DNA of 64,000 nucleotides from Siphonodentalium dalli (GCA_032622095.1 CP136061.1:60945627-61009626); one strand, 5' to 3'. Counted from the first letter of the stretch, positions 12,871 to 25,760 are shown. Made by a program: numbers and translations. The notes: generated by a model from the letters alone, not told the origin.

Positions 12871-14053
12871 GTCGGTCTCATGATTTTAAATGTACAGTTC
12901 AAAATTTCAAGGAGAAAAATCTCGTCCTTCACCATGCAAATTTAATTTGTTCACGCGCGTCGAACGCGCATGACATTTTGAGATTAACTAACTGGTGATA
13001 TGCCGAATGAAATTGAAAGCCAATTTGCTGGACAATAATGGCGAGATGGGTCAATTTGTCTGCATCCGCGGAATAAAGATGGAGTGAGTGTCGTTCGGAT
13101 TGGAAATGGTTTCTTTCGTTCCCACGGGACAAAATCGTGTGAACCACACTGTTGTGTAATGCAATCGCTTGTCTGAGAAAAATTGACTTGCGGCATTGGA
13201 ATCAGTAGGTCTCTTATTGGGATTATATGGCACGGAAGTGGATGCGGAACTATAATCGTGTCAATCTGCTCAGTGAAGCATTGACGGAATGTGATCCGAC
13301 ATTTACATGGATCGACCAACGTCGCGTATTTAAAGATACTCAATCCGATTGTCCCCATATCACCAGATTCCAACCACATTTTTTGAAATGCCGCTTCAGT
13401 TACAAGAATCGAGTAATTGCTCAAAAATAATGATAACCACAGTCAACTATAGTATAAAATTTTCCAAAACCTTTGTTTATCAACATTTTGTTCAACGAAA
13501 TTTTGCCGATTTGTCAAATATCTGACCAAAAAAGCCATTTATTTTCAGAGTTATCCATCTTCATCCGCAATTTGGTCCGAGACCGTGTTCTCGTCGACTG
13601 TTTCTGTGCCGCTTAAAATTATCGATGATGAAAAATAATATACTTCAAACATCGATATCTGATCACTCTTAGCTTTGATGGGTGGGTTCTTCGACTCGAA
13701 TCAGATACTTTTTACCCCCGAAGCCAAGGAAATAGTAATTTGCGAGTGTTAATTCGGATTATGCATCTTTAACACTTTCTTGACTAAATATTCATTGACG
13801 AGAAGTTCCCTAGTAACTGTTCTCATACTAATTTTGTTGTTGAACTTATCAAATAATATGTTTATTTGCACAATAATAAATGAAACATTAACAACACATC
13901 AATCCAATTTATCTTATTGTACAGGAGCAGCATGTCGTATGTGGTCGTTTTCCTGCTGCCCCTATATAAACAGTGCAATATGAAATGAGATGGCATAATT
14001 ATGTACAATTATACACGACTTTGTGATATTTGATAGACCGGCTGTGCATAATT
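12871..14053. other. Unrecognised spacer
   Basis: A 146-codon minus-strand open frame at 12984-13424 has no recognisable motif, shows no coding-like composition that I can judge, and overlaps frames on the other strand. I do not call it a gene. Confidence 0.4.
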
Positions 14054-14420
14054 TAACAGTTCTATATAGTTGAGAGGATTGTGGATGTCAATGTACTATA
14101 ATATGTAGGGATTTATGTGGGAAAAGATCGAAAGGTTGTCTGGAAATCAGAAGGATGGATGCGACTATCATATCATATTCGCGGACAACGCCGTGTTCGT
14201 GGTGCAGGGCTCTCTTGGGTGGCGTGTTCTGGATATTTAACAGTTCTACATAGTTGAGAGCATTGTGGACGTCAATGTACTATAATATGTAGGGATTTAT
14301 GTGGGACAAGATCGAAAGGTTGTCTGGATGGTTGCGACAGTCTGTATCATATTCGCGGACAATGCCCTGTTTATGATTCAGGGCTGTCTCGGATGGCGTG
14401 CTCGATGACATAATAAGCGA
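14054..14420. repeat. Two-copy tandem duplication, ~184 bp
   Basis: The block starting TAACAGTTCTA at 14054 recurs at 14238, including 'gtactataatatgtaggg', 'gatcgaaaggttgtctgga' and 'atcatattcgcggacaa'. The second copy has lost a short segment after 'ctgga'. It lies at the 3' edge of the minus-strand LINE remnant. Confidence 0.6.
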
Positions 14421-15120
14421 GTTCAAATTTAATGTGTGCTGAGATATCTGAGTGAAGTGGCTGACATACTGACTATGTTGTCTGCTGCAACGTTTGGTTT
14501 CACAGATGAACGATTTGGAATAGTATCCTAATAGTTCCTTTGACATTAACTTTTTGAATGTATAGTTAAATTTACAACTTTTTATTTTGGTGTTCATTGA
14601 ATTCCACACACTAGGAAATCAATGTTTTGGTAAAATTTCTGTGAAACATGTTCTTGGCTTATTGCTTAATTTATCTGCCTGCCTATGTTAACACCGAGTG
14701 AATCTGAGAACATACTTTTAAACGATTTTAGGAGATTAGTTCTAGTCCAGTTATATATAAAGACAGATGAATGCACGATATATAAATCTTTAAATGTTAT
14801 AAAATGTTCTTGTCGGAAGAGGGGTTCTGTGTGACTTCTATATTTAGAGTTGCATAAAATACGAATTGCCCTTTTTGCATGAATATTCCCCACCAATGAA
14901 TATGAATCATTCTGCTCCTCTAGTATCTGTTCGTCTGTCTGTTGTTTGCCCATTTTCCTGAACACCCTCCCAAGTAATACTATACCATTCCAATATATTC
15001 GTATATATATTCCATTTCGTAAGGAAAGCGTTGAAACTTAAAATGGTCACAGAAAGAAGATAGTGGAAGAAAAAAATGAAAGTTCTCAATTCCAGAGATT
15101 GGTTATGTTTATTGAAATTC
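14421..15120 (-). mobile_element. Non-LTR retrotransposon (LINE) C-terminal relic
   Basis: On the minus strand, the frame at 14666-14965 contains RAIRILCNSKYRSHTEPLFR and then FITFKDLYIVHSSVFIYNW. This is the pattern found just after the reverse-transcriptase domain of jockey/CR1-type ORF2 proteins (aligned to sequences like 'RAIRII..AKYR.HTEPLF....ILKFKDLY'). The rest is broken by stops and shifts, and no intact RT catalytic motif is present. This is a dead fragment. The adjacent minus-strand frame at 14280-14609 may be its eroded 3' part. Confidence 0.55.
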
Positions 15121-16500
15121 AGCTACGCCATATCACGACGGTGTTTGATTTAATGGCGGTAGTAACATATCATGTTATCTCCCTTGGATCAGAAATTCAA
15201 ACCCGTTGGATTAAAATCAGCTAGGTTTGAATTTAATTTAATTCCCTCTCTATATCGATATCAATATATAAAACTAAGTAAGATACAACAAACGAAAGAA
15301 ATTTGGGATCATACAACAAGTTTTACGAAAAGATGTCTTGGGTACCCAGCTTAACCTTTGCTGTGTTTGATACATTTGATATCAAAACAACCAAATATGG
15401 CGACAATGACCCCGTCAGCATCACTTAACGACTGATCCACTGCGATCCTTAATTCCAATGTATAACGTCATCTTTCCCTTTTTTTCTCACATAAAATATC
15501 CTTGGGCACATTTGGGTGGTCTTCTTCGAGCGACGAGGATTATGTAGTTGTTTGAAACCTTCGTCGTGAGATCAACATCCCGAGTTATGTGGTCCTGCTA
15601 ATTTGCTATAAGGCTTGTGGGTCCCGCTGAATGCCGTTATATTGTATTGTAGAAGGTTATAAATTTCACTGTGTTTGGCTAATCCGAGCGATTTGAGAAA
15701 AGGCTAGTGTCTGCATGAAACATTCAAGAACATGTTCTATCGTAAAATATTTCAATAATGGCTGCGCTTGTACTGTTTGCAACCAACATGAATAGATATC
15801 TCAATTATGGTTGGTTTGCAACACCTAACACAGTCATCATTAAAATATTGTACAATATTCATGTTTTGTATGCCTTAACATATAACGGCTTTTCATCGAA
15901 ACAATTCAGATTAGCTAAAGACGACGAAAATGACAACTTTTGAAAATTTAACGGTATTTTTCTTAACAGCATCAATTTGCCCTACCAGCATCATAATAAT
16001 TCACAAGTACCAACCAGCATCATAGCAGAACCACCTATCCAGAGATGGACACATTACTGTGCACTCTATCCAATCAAGGTCATGGAGCCGACGTCTCATT
16101 TTATTATAAATGATTCCAAGGCTCAGCGAGATGTCCACCATTCATCACTACAACTCGGTGTCAGATGGGGTACTATATGTCTATCGTCTTACTGCGAGGC
16201 GATAGAATAACATAATGTGGCACAAACTGCAAGGTAGAGTTCACTCGAGCAAATCAAAATGATTTGTAACCTACAGATGTTTGGAATAAACAATGGAACA
16301 TTTCTGTATACGTCTTGGTAGTGGTCAGACCAGCGTAACGAGGGGACTGAACTCTGCCTTTGATTTGAATGCAGAACCTTGCTTGGCGTTGTGTGCACCC
16401 CGTGACATGAGGTGTAGAAGTCTATCACACTCTCTGATCACTTGAATGTGGTTTGACGTCACATCTTTGTAGTTACATGCCACGTTCTCCGTGTGCACAT
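15121..16500. other. Unrecognised spacer
   Basis: No convincing gene. Open frames are at most about 80 codons and lack recognisable motifs. Confidence 0.4.
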
Positions 16501-17413
16501 TTAGCTCAACTTGACGTTAAGATTGGGCTATTGCCATGGGTTGGTGTCCGTCGTCGTTGCATTCGTGCGTCCGTCCGTCAACCATTTCGTTTGGATCACC
16601 CTACAGACCGCATCCCTCATTCGATCATCAACAAATTTCATATCGATCTTCGGGGTGACCTCTAAATGGGAGCCACCTTTTCCCAAAATTCGTTAAAAAA
16701 CTTGGCCGCCGGCAGCCATTTTGGATTTCAAATTTGAATCCATTGGCACACCCTGCAGCCCGCATTTATTGGAGAAATGCTTTGAAAATTTACAGGCATG
16801 TTTAGGATCACCTCTAGATGGGAGCTATCAATTTGAACAATTTTCGATGAAAAACATGGCCGCCAGCAGCCATCTTGAATTTGGCTACATCTCTTACTTG
16901 ATCGTCACCAAACTTCATATGGATCTTTGGGGTGACCTCTAGATGGGGGCCTCCTTTTTCAAATTTCCGAAATTTGTTGAAAAAAACATGGCCGCCAACA
17001 GCCATATTGGGATTTCAAATTTGAATCCATAGGAAACCCCGCAGCCCGCATTTATTGGAGAATTGATTCAAAATTTACAGGCATGTTTAGAATCACCTCT
17101 AGATGGGAGCTATCAATTTCAAAATTTGTCGATGAAAGACATGGCCACCAGCAGCCATCTTGAATTTTACTCTTTGCGTGACTAAATCCTTTGGCACACC
17201 CTACATACCACATCCCTCATCCGATCGCCACTAAATTTCACATGGATCTTCGGGGTGACCCTAGATGGGAGCTGTCGATTATTTCCGAAATTCGTTAAAA
17301 AACATGGCCGTCAGAAGCCATCTTGGATTTCAAATTTGAAGCCAGCGGCACACCATGCAGCCGGAATATATCGAAGAAATGTTTTGTAAATTTACAGACA
17401 TGATCAGGATCAC
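16501..17413 (+). repeat. A/B element, 5' part
   Basis: Starts with TAGCTCAACTTG (16502-16513), then the GTCCGTCCGTC head (to 16580), then alternating A units (about 190 bp) and B units (about 160 bp). The inverse of the starting motif, CAAGTTGAGCTA, occurs at 19546-19557, so the whole 16.5-19.56-kb unit may be one TIR-bounded element. Each unit carries an ACATGGCCGCC(A/G) box followed by GCCATCTTG. Apparent ORFs are repeat artefacts. Confidence 0.65.
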
Positions 17414-18835
17414 ATGGCAGTGAACATGGCAGCACAAACATGGCTCACTAACATTAACGTAATAAATTCGAAAAACAAGGATAAACGTTTAAAAAAACTT
17501 GTACGAACAGTTACTTACATGGAATAGAACCAGTGTGTGTACAATTCTGGAAACCAAGAGGTTAGTTGTTGAAATTCTTCTGTTGAATCACACATGTGAA
17601 ATGGAACACAAAAAAGACCTTAGCAACCATCTAACAATTGGTGTTGAAATTTTTATCTACTGACAATGGACCAATAGAAACGGAAAGAAAATACAAATTG
17701 GGGAAAAACACGAGAGAGTTGCCATTCTTGCCGAGGAAACTTAAAATCGAGCATATACGATCAACCGTGATGACTGCAATCACTCTTACCATTTGGCTTG
17801 CCAAGGAATACATGCAGAAGAGGCAGAATGTCTAATGAATAGATAAGTGCTATTTTATGGGCATGTAAAGAATGCAAACAAAAACAAGACCGGGAAAGTG
17901 GACAGAAAAAAAAGACGTCAGCGGAATGCGGAATCAAATGGTAAGACACACGCATTACAAGTAAGAACAGAAAAAGAAACAAGAATCAAAATCGGAGAAA
18001 TTGAAAAATTGATGTCACGTATGGAAAAACACTTAGAAAAAGTAGAACTATATCTGGAAATGAATGATGAGAAATTCGAAAAGAAAATAGATCAGCATTT
18101 TGATTCCTTTGAGAAGAAGCATAAAACGACAATGTTAAATTACACAACGGAATTTAATATCAAACTTAAGAAAACTGAAAAAACATATGTAAACTCGAAA
18201 CTAAATGCGAAGAAAAACAAGCTGTTGAGAGAGGGGAATCGCAAAGAAGAATAGATGCTTTCAAAAGTAAAATCGACAGTAAGTTTGATGAATTTGGAAA
18301 TAAACAGGAGAAATCATTGGCTACATAGAAACCGAGCTGAGAGAGACACAGCAACAAATGGAAGCAAACATTGATACAGCAGAAAGCAGAAATCGATTTC
18401 AAGAAAGAGGGATATCGCAAATAACAATAGCAGCATTGTGTTAGTTAGCAGACGACAATAAAGCAGAAGAAGCGGACTTGAACAAAAATACGAAAACAGT
18501 TATGAGAATGACAAAATGTAAACAAATTAGAGACAAAATGGTTAAAGAGGCCATCATGTACAACAGAGGACGACAAGAAATAAAAGGCAGCTCGAAAATA
18601 TATTTCAATTTAGAGTATTCGAGGAAATAACTAACCGATCAATACAAACCCAGGTGTGAGTTAAAGGAAAAGAGAACAAACTACCCAAATATAAATGTTC
18701 GTATACATGACATGAGCATCTGTGAATATTCATGACTATAGTAACTAAATGTAGAATTTTGCGTAATATTATTTTATGCGGGAACAAAGAGTCGATATGA
18801 TTCCTTCCCAAATAAATTGATTGATTGATAGATAG
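17414..18835 (+). mobile_element. LINE-like insertion within a B unit
   Basis: The B unit breaks off after 'aggatcac' at 17413 and resumes at 18836 with 'atgagagctatcgaatttga', which marks an insertion of about 1.42 kb. The insert ends with AATAAA plus ATTG/GATA tandem repeats (18809-18835), a typical non-LTR 3' tail. It carries the coiled-coil ORF listed separately, and no RT motif. It could be an ORF1-only, internally deleted LINE derivative or another retroposed sequence. Confidence 0.5.
17847..18254 (+). CDS. Coiled-coil ORF, possible LINE ORF1-like (135 aa)
   Basis: Lysine/glutamate-rich. Residues about 45-125 have a strong heptad-like pattern (KIGEIEKLMSRMEKHLEKVE and following), which suggests a coiled coil. 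The first 40 residues are very basic. The same frame pattern continues in another frame after the stop (RRIDAFKSKIDSKFDEFGNK), so the ORF is probably frameshifted and was longer. Non-LTR ORF1 proteins often pair a coiled coil with a basic RNA-binding part, and the LINE-like 3' tail downstream fits. No diagnostic RNA-recognition motif is visible. An exact copy lies at 21927-22334. Likely a decayed transposon ORF; function unproven. Confidence 0.35.
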   Translation: MLFYGHVKNANKNKTGKVDRKKRRQRNAESNGKTHALQVRTEKETRIKIGEIEKLMSRMEKHLEKVELYLEMNDEKFEKKIDQHFDSFEKKHKTTMLNYTTEFNIKLKKTEKTYVNSKLNAKKNKLLREGNRKEE

Positions 18836-19559
18836 ATGAGAGCTATCGAATTTGATCGTTTATCAACAAAAACATGGCCGCCGTCAGCCATCTTGGATTT
18901 TAATCTGTTCATGACCAAATCATTTGGCACACCCTACAGACCACATCCTTCATCCGATCGTCACTTTTAGGTGACCACTAGTTGGGAGCCATCAATTTTT
19001 TCCCTAATTTCGTTGAAAAATATGGCCGCCAGCAGCCATTTTGGATTTTACTCATTGTATGGCCAAATCCTTTGGAATACCATACAGACCACGTCCATCA
19101 ACCGATCATCAAACTGTATATGGATCTTCAGGGTAACTTCTAGATGGGAGCCATGATTATTTATGAAATTCGTCCAAAATCATGGCTGCCAGGGGCCAAC
19201 TGGGATTTTACTCCTTGCATGACCAAATCCTTCGGCACACCCGACAGGCCACATTCCTCATCCAATCGTCACCAAACATCATACGAATCTTCTGGGTGAC
19301 CTCTGGATGGGAACTATCGATCATTTCCGAAATTCGTTCACAAACATGGCTGCCACCGGCATCTTGGATTTTACTCTTTGCATGATTAAAACCTTCGGCA
19401 CATCCGACAGGCCACATTCCTCCTCCAATCGTTACCAAACTTCAGATGGATTTTCGGGGTGCCCTTTAGATGGGAGACATGGGTTATTACCGAAATTCAT
19501 TATAAAACATGGCTGCCAGCAGTTCTTTAATAATAAACTCCTTCCCAAGTTGAGCTAAA
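18836..19559 (+). repeat. A/B element, 3' part
   Basis: Resumes the B unit, then several A-like units with period about 190-215 bp ('ttactccttgcatgaccaaatcc', 'ggatcttcagggt', 'catggctgcca'). Ends with CAAGTTGAGCTAAA at 19546-19559, the inverse of the start motif at 16.5 kb. The complete second copy of this segment is at 22916-23639. Confidence 0.6.
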
Positions 19560-20394
19560 GTGTCATTAACACTGGCCTTGTACGCTGGCCTTGTACACTG
19601 GCCTTCTACGCTGCCAAAACAAAATGGAACGTAGTAACAGGGAAGTCAGGACAAAATTGGCAGATACGAGGCCCAAACAAAACTGTTCCGACCTCAATGT
19701 ACCGTACCTACCACCCAGGTCCATTCCTCGGGTGTGAAATGATATTGTATTGTGGTGACCAATCGGAGGTCCAAAGAAGTCAGTATGATAGAAACTACGG
19801 TTTGGTGTGTGGACAGACGAGGTGGCACTATACATGGGTATAGCCCCGTGTTTACATTTTGCGTCACTTCGTTTGTGTAGTACGCCTTTCGCTCATGGAC
19901 AACCATGAGTAAATTTCTTTGCATGAACATATTTTCAATACTCATTTTGTCCAGGCTCCAACACATCCGCCCACCCCGCCTTGCGTCTGGTAAAAACTAT
20001 TATTGATCAATCATATAGCTATTATTTATCCACGCCACTAAGCAGACCAGCTATTCATAGTCATAGTTTTAACGATAGAAATGGAGTTATGACTTAGGTC
20101 CCGTGTTGTTATGAGAAAAGTGACACACAAAGCCGCACGTTTCTATTCGAACACTGGGAAAATGTCATTATTTTCTTTTCGGCGTTAGTCTTACACACAT
20201 GATTCAAGATCAAACATATAAAAGTGGTATTCGCTCATGTCCTATTTGGAAATATGAAATCAGAAAATGAAGGCAAAGAAACATATATCATAAGTTAGAG
20301 ATTTAGATGCTAATAACCAAGTTGTAGATTTATATGCCAATAACCTTTCGATGGCCATGTAACATTTTATTCTGTTGTGTATGCAACGCAGAAA
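19560..20394. other. Unrecognised spacer
   Basis: Contains three short tandem 'ctggccttgta/ctacgctg' repeats at about 19571-19612. No gene recognised. Duplicated at 23640-24474. Confidence 0.4.
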
Positions 20395-20490
20395 TGATGA
20401 CGATTATTACAACGACGACGAGGATATTGTCGAGGATGATTGATTGACGACGATGACGCTGACGACAATGACGTTGATGATGATGCACTC
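20395..20490 (+). repeat. Degenerate GAY-trinucleotide tract
   Basis: Imperfect repeats of GAC/GAT triplets (GACGACGAGGATATT..., GACGACGATGACGCTGACGA). Stop codons interrupt an Asp-rich frame. Duplicated at 24475-24570. Confidence 0.5.
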
Positions 20491-21126
20491 AGGCGAATGT
20501 AGTTAATGTGTCACCAGACACGCAAGTGACAGAACTTGATTTTGCTCCAGTGCCACGAGCGAGTGTATCATGGGAAAATCGTCTGAATAAATTGGTCCAA
20601 TGGAACAAGATGCTACCATTAAAAACATCTGACAACTCATAAGTCTAGACAAGGACGGTAGGAAATTGAAACTGTATAAGACATTTAAATATAGATAGAC
20701 ACATGTAGATAAATAAATAGTTTATTGTCGTCAAATGGAAAATTGAATACAGGAAGACAATTACAATTTTACATATATAAATACGACAAGAAAAATGATA
20801 ATAATTTATGATAGTGTTGTCCACAAACGTGAGAGAAAAATGAGTGATAATATGACTTATTAATTAGACATGACATATTTGTCCAGAACATCCTGCTATA
20901 TCTAAGGATATCGCTTCAATTTGCCATTAAACCCAGTAATGTCATTTTACGACATCATCACAATCCGAGTAATACCATTTTACGAATTACAAATCCGAGT
21001 AATATCGTTTTACGACATACCCGAGTTCTACTATTCTACTGCTAAATTAATGTGCATATATATCGATCTGTTTTGTGTCAATAATTTTAAAGAGTTGTCA
21101 GTTACCATGAGGCGATCTAATTAATA

Positions 21127-21275
21127 AATAGGGTATTACTTGCTGGTTTGTTATTAGTCAGATATCAGCGTTCGGTAACCTCATATCAGCCTTCGACCTT
21201 CGGTCTCAATGTGATATGAGGTTACCTCAGGCTGATATCAGGCCTAATATCAAACCAACCAATTAATATCCTCTA
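21127..21275. repeat. Inverted repeat / foldback element
   Basis: The arms contain GGTAACCTCATATCA and TGATATGAGGTTACC around a loop at about 21195-21210. Outer parts (GGTTTGTTATTAG versus CTAATATCAAACC) also pair, giving arms of about 55-60 bp. MITE-like. An exact second copy lies at 25207-25355. Confidence 0.55.
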
Positions 21276-21680
21276 AATACACGTAAGCACAATCGAACAG
21301 TACACAACTTAACTTGTGGTTTGGAGCTTTAGAATTGGCGAGAGAAGACTTTCCTACTCACTAAACTGACTGTAAACTCGATGTCATGAACAATCATATC
21401 ACATTTATAAAATGGTATTAGTATATTTTACAATCCAAGTGATTAATGAAATCCGTGTGTATCTACATCGATTTAGAACAGTCGTTAGCCCTTCTATACT
21501 GAAACATCGTTGATGAGTACTTGAGTAGTTATCCCATAGGAAATGTTCAGATAATAAGTTCAACAAACGATCATAAGTCATTTCATGGTCCTCTGATGTC
21601 GTATTGTATTTATGCAAACACGACAGGTAAGGGGAATTGAACTGTTAAGATTGCTAGAATAATAAAAACGAATATGTTTT
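21276..21680. other. Unrecognised, with a fragment resembling MITE T2
   Basis: The stretch at 21533-21580 ('cccataggaaatgttcagataataagttcaacaaacga') shares phrases with the T2 MITE at 59.2 kb. No gene seen. Confidence 0.35.
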
Positions 21681-21681
21681 T

Positions 21682-24600
21682 TGGAACACAAAAAAGACCT
21701 TAGCAACCATCTAACAATTGGTGTTGAAATTTTTATCTACTGACAATGGACCAATAGAAACGGAAAGAAAATACAAATTGGGGAAAAACACGAGAGAGTT
21801 GCCATTCTTGCCGAGGAAACTTAAAATCGAGCATATACGATCAACCGTGATGACTGCAATCACTCTTACCATTTGGCTTGCCAAGGAATACATGCAGAAG
21901 AGGCAGAATGTCTAATGAATAGATAAGTGCTATTTTATGGGCATGTAAAGAATGCAAACAAAAACAAGACCGGGAAAGTGGACAGAAAAAAAAGACGTCA
22001 GCGGAATGCGGAATCAAATGGTAAGACACACGCATTACAAGTAAGAACAGAAAAAGAAACAAGAATCAAAATCGGAGAAATTGAAAAATTGATGTCACGT
22101 ATGGAAAAACACTTAGAAAAAGTAGAACTATATCTGGAAATGAATGATGAGAAATTCGAAAAGAAAATAGATCAGCATTTTGATTCCTTTGAGAAGAAGC
22201 ATAAAACGACAATGTTAAATTACACAACGGAATTTAATATCAAACTTAAGAAAACTGAAAAAACATATGTAAACTCGAAACTAAATGCGAAGAAAAACAA
22301 GCTGTTGAGAGAGGGGAATCGCAAAGAAGAATAGATGCTTTCAAAAGTAAAATCGACAGTAAGTTTGATGAATTTGGAAATAAACAGGAGAAATCATTGG
22401 CTACATAGAAACCGAGCTGAGAGAGACACAGCAACAAATGGAAGCAAACATTGATACAGCAGAAAGCAGAAATCGATTTCAAGAAAGAGGGATATCGCAA
22501 ATAACAATAGCAGCATTGTGTTAGTTAGCAGACGACAATAAAGCAGAAGAAGCGGACTTGAACAAAAATACGAAAACAGTTATGAGAATGACAAAATGTA
22601 AACAAATTAGAGACAAAATGGTTAAAGAGGCCATCATGTACAACAGAGGACGACAAGAAATAAAAGGCAGCTCGAAAATATATTTCAATTTAGAGTATTC
22701 GAGGAAATAACTAACCGATCAATACAAACCCAGGTGTGAGTTAAAGGAAAAGAGAACAAACTACCCAAATATAAATGTTCGTATACATGACATGAGCATC
22801 TGTGAATATTCATGACTATAGTAACTAAATGTAGAATTTTGCGTAATATTATTTTATGCGGGAACAAAGAGTCGATATGATTCCTTCCCAAATAAATTGA
22901 TTGATTGATAGATAGATGAGAGCTATCGAATTTGATCGTTTATCAACAAAAACATGGCCGCCGTCAGCCATCTTGGATTTTAATCTGTTCATGACCAAAT
23001 CATTTGGCACACCCTACAGACCACATCCTTCATCCGATCGTCACTTTTAGGTGACCACTAGTTGGGAGCCATCAATTTTTTCCCTAATTTCGTTGAAAAA
23101 TATGGCCGCCAGCAGCCATTTTGGATTTTACTCATTGTATGGCCAAATCCTTTGGAATACCATACAGACCACGTCCATCAACCGATCATCAAACTGTATA
23201 TGGATCTTCAGGGTAACTTCTAGATGGGAGCCATGATTATTTATGAAATTCGTCCAAAATCATGGCTGCCAGGGGCCAACTGGGATTTTACTCCTTGCAT
23301 GACCAAATCCTTCGGCACACCCGACAGGCCACATTCCTCATCCAATCGTCACCAAACATCATACGAATCTTCTGGGTGACCTCTGGATGGGAACTATCGA
23401 TCATTTCCGAAATTCGTTCACAAACATGGCTGCCACCGGCATCTTGGATTTTACTCTTTGCATGATTAAAACCTTCGGCACATCCGACAGGCCACATTCC
23501 TCCTCCAATCGTTACCAAACTTCAGATGGATTTTCGGGGTGCCCTTTAGATGGGAGACATGGGTTATTACCGAAATTCATTATAAAACATGGCTGCCAGC
23601 AGTTCTTTAATAATAAACTCCTTCCCAAGTTGAGCTAAAGTGTCATTAACACTGGCCTTGTACGCTGGCCTTGTACACTGGCCTTCTACGCTGCCAAAAC
23701 AAAATGGAACGTAGTAACAGGGAAGTCAGGACAAAATTGGCAGATACGAGGCCCAAACAAAACTGTTCCGACCTCAATGTACCGTACCTACCACCCAGGT
23801 CCATTCCTCGGGTGTGAAATGATATTGTATTGTGGTGACCAATCGGAGGTCCAAAGAAGTCAGTATGATAGAAACTACGGTTTGGTGTGTGGACAGACGA
23901 GGTGGCACTATACATGGGTATAGCCCCGTGTTTACATTTTGCGTCACTTCGTTTGTGTAGTACGCCTTTCGCTCATGGACAACCATGAGTAAATTTCTTT
24001 GCATGAACATATTTTCAATACTCATTTTGTCCAGGCTCCAACACATCCGCCCACCCCGCCTTGCGTCTGGTAAAAACTATTATTGATCAATCATATAGCT
24101 ATTATTTATCCACGCCACTAAGCAGACCAGCTATTCATAGTCATAGTTTTAACGATAGAAATGGAGTTATGACTTAGGTCCCGTGTTGTTATGAGAAAAG
24201 TGACACACAAAGCCGCACGTTTCTATTCGAACACTGGGAAAATGTCATTATTTTCTTTTCGGCGTTAGTCTTACACACATGATTCAAGATCAAACATATA
24301 AAAGTGGTATTCGCTCATGTCCTATTTGGAAATATGAAATCAGAAAATGAAGGCAAAGAAACATATATCATAAGTTAGAGATTTAGATGCTAATAACCAA
24401 GTTGTAGATTTATATGCCAATAACCTTTCGATGGCCATGTAACATTTTATTCTGTTGTGTATGCAACGCAGAAATGATGACGATTATTACAACGACGACG
24501 AGGATATTGTCGAGGATGATTGATTGACGACGATGACGCTGACGACAATGACGTTGATGATGATGCACTCAGGCGAATGTAGTTAATGTGTCACCAGACA

Positions 24601-25760
24601 CGCAAGTGACAGAACTTGATTTTGCTCCAGTGCCACGAGCGAGTGTATCATGGGAAAATCGTCTGAATAAATTGGTCCAATGGAACAAGATGCTACCATT
24701 AAAAACATCTGACAACTCATAAGTCTAGACAAGGACGGTAGGAAATTGAAACTGTATAAGACATTTAAAGATAGATAGACACATGTAGATAAATAAATAG
24801 TTTATTGTCGTCAAATGGAAAATTGAATACAGGAAGACAATTACAATTTTACATATATAAATACGACAAGAAAAATGATAATAATTTATGATAGTGTTGT
24901 CCACAAACGTGAGAGAAAAATGAGTGATAATATGACTTATTAATTAGACATGACATATTTGTCCAGAACATCCTGCTATATCTAAGGATATCGCTTCAAT
25001 TTGCCATTAAACCCAGTAATGTCATTTTACGACATCATCACAATCCGAGTAATACCATTTTACGAATTACAAATCCGAGTAATATCGTTTTACGACATAC
25101 CCGAGTTCTACTATTCTACTGCTAAATTAATGTGCATATATATCGATCTGTTTTGTGTCAATAATTTTAAAGAGTTGTCAGTTACCATGAGGCGATCTAA
25201 TTAATAAATAGGGTATTACTTGCTGGTTTGTTATTAGTCAGATATCAGCGTTCGGTAACCTCATATCAGCCTTCGACCTTCGGTCTCAATGTGATATGAG
25301 GTTACCTCAGGCTGATATCAGGCCTAATATCAAACCAACCAATTAATATCCTCTAAATACACGTAAGCACAATCGAACAGTACACAACTTAACTTGTGGT
25401 TTGGAGCTTTAGAATTGGCGAGAGAAGACTTTCCTACTCACTAAACTGACTGTAAACTCGATGTCATGAACAATCATATCACATTTATAAAATGGTATTA
25501 GTATATTTTACAATCCAAGTGATTAATGAAATCCGTGTGTATCTACATCGATTTAGAACAGTCGTTAGCCCTTCTATACTGAAACATCGTTGATGAGTAC
25601 TTGAGTAGTTATCCCATAGGAAATGTTCAGATAATAAGTTCAACAAACGATCATAAGTCATTTCATGGTCCTCTGATGTCGTATTGTATTTATGCAAACA
25701 CGACAGGTAAGGGGAATTGAACTGTTAAGATTGCTAGAATAATAAAAACGAATATGTTTT
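21682..25760. repeat. 4,079-bp tandem duplication, copy 2
   Basis: See copy 1. It repeats the 3' part of the LINE insert, the coiled-coil ORF (21927-22334), the A/B tail (22916-23639), the GAY tract and the foldback element (25207-25355). Beyond 25760 the sequence diverges at once ('gcttgtttg' instead of 'ttggaacac'). Confidence 0.95.

Larger units (their letters stand above)
17602..21680. repeat. 4,079-bp tandem duplication, copy 1
   Basis: Line-by-line comparison with 21682-25760 (offset 4,080) shows one difference: T at 20690 versus G at 24770. The copies are head-to-tail, separated by one extra T at 21681. The duplication cuts through the LINE insert on its left and ends in unique sequence on its right ('aatatgtttt'). 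Confidence 0.95.

Noticed and set aside
12984-13424. 146-codon minus-strand ORF as a gene
   Set aside because: No recognisable motif, overlapping open frames on the other strand, and no start or splice context that supports it.
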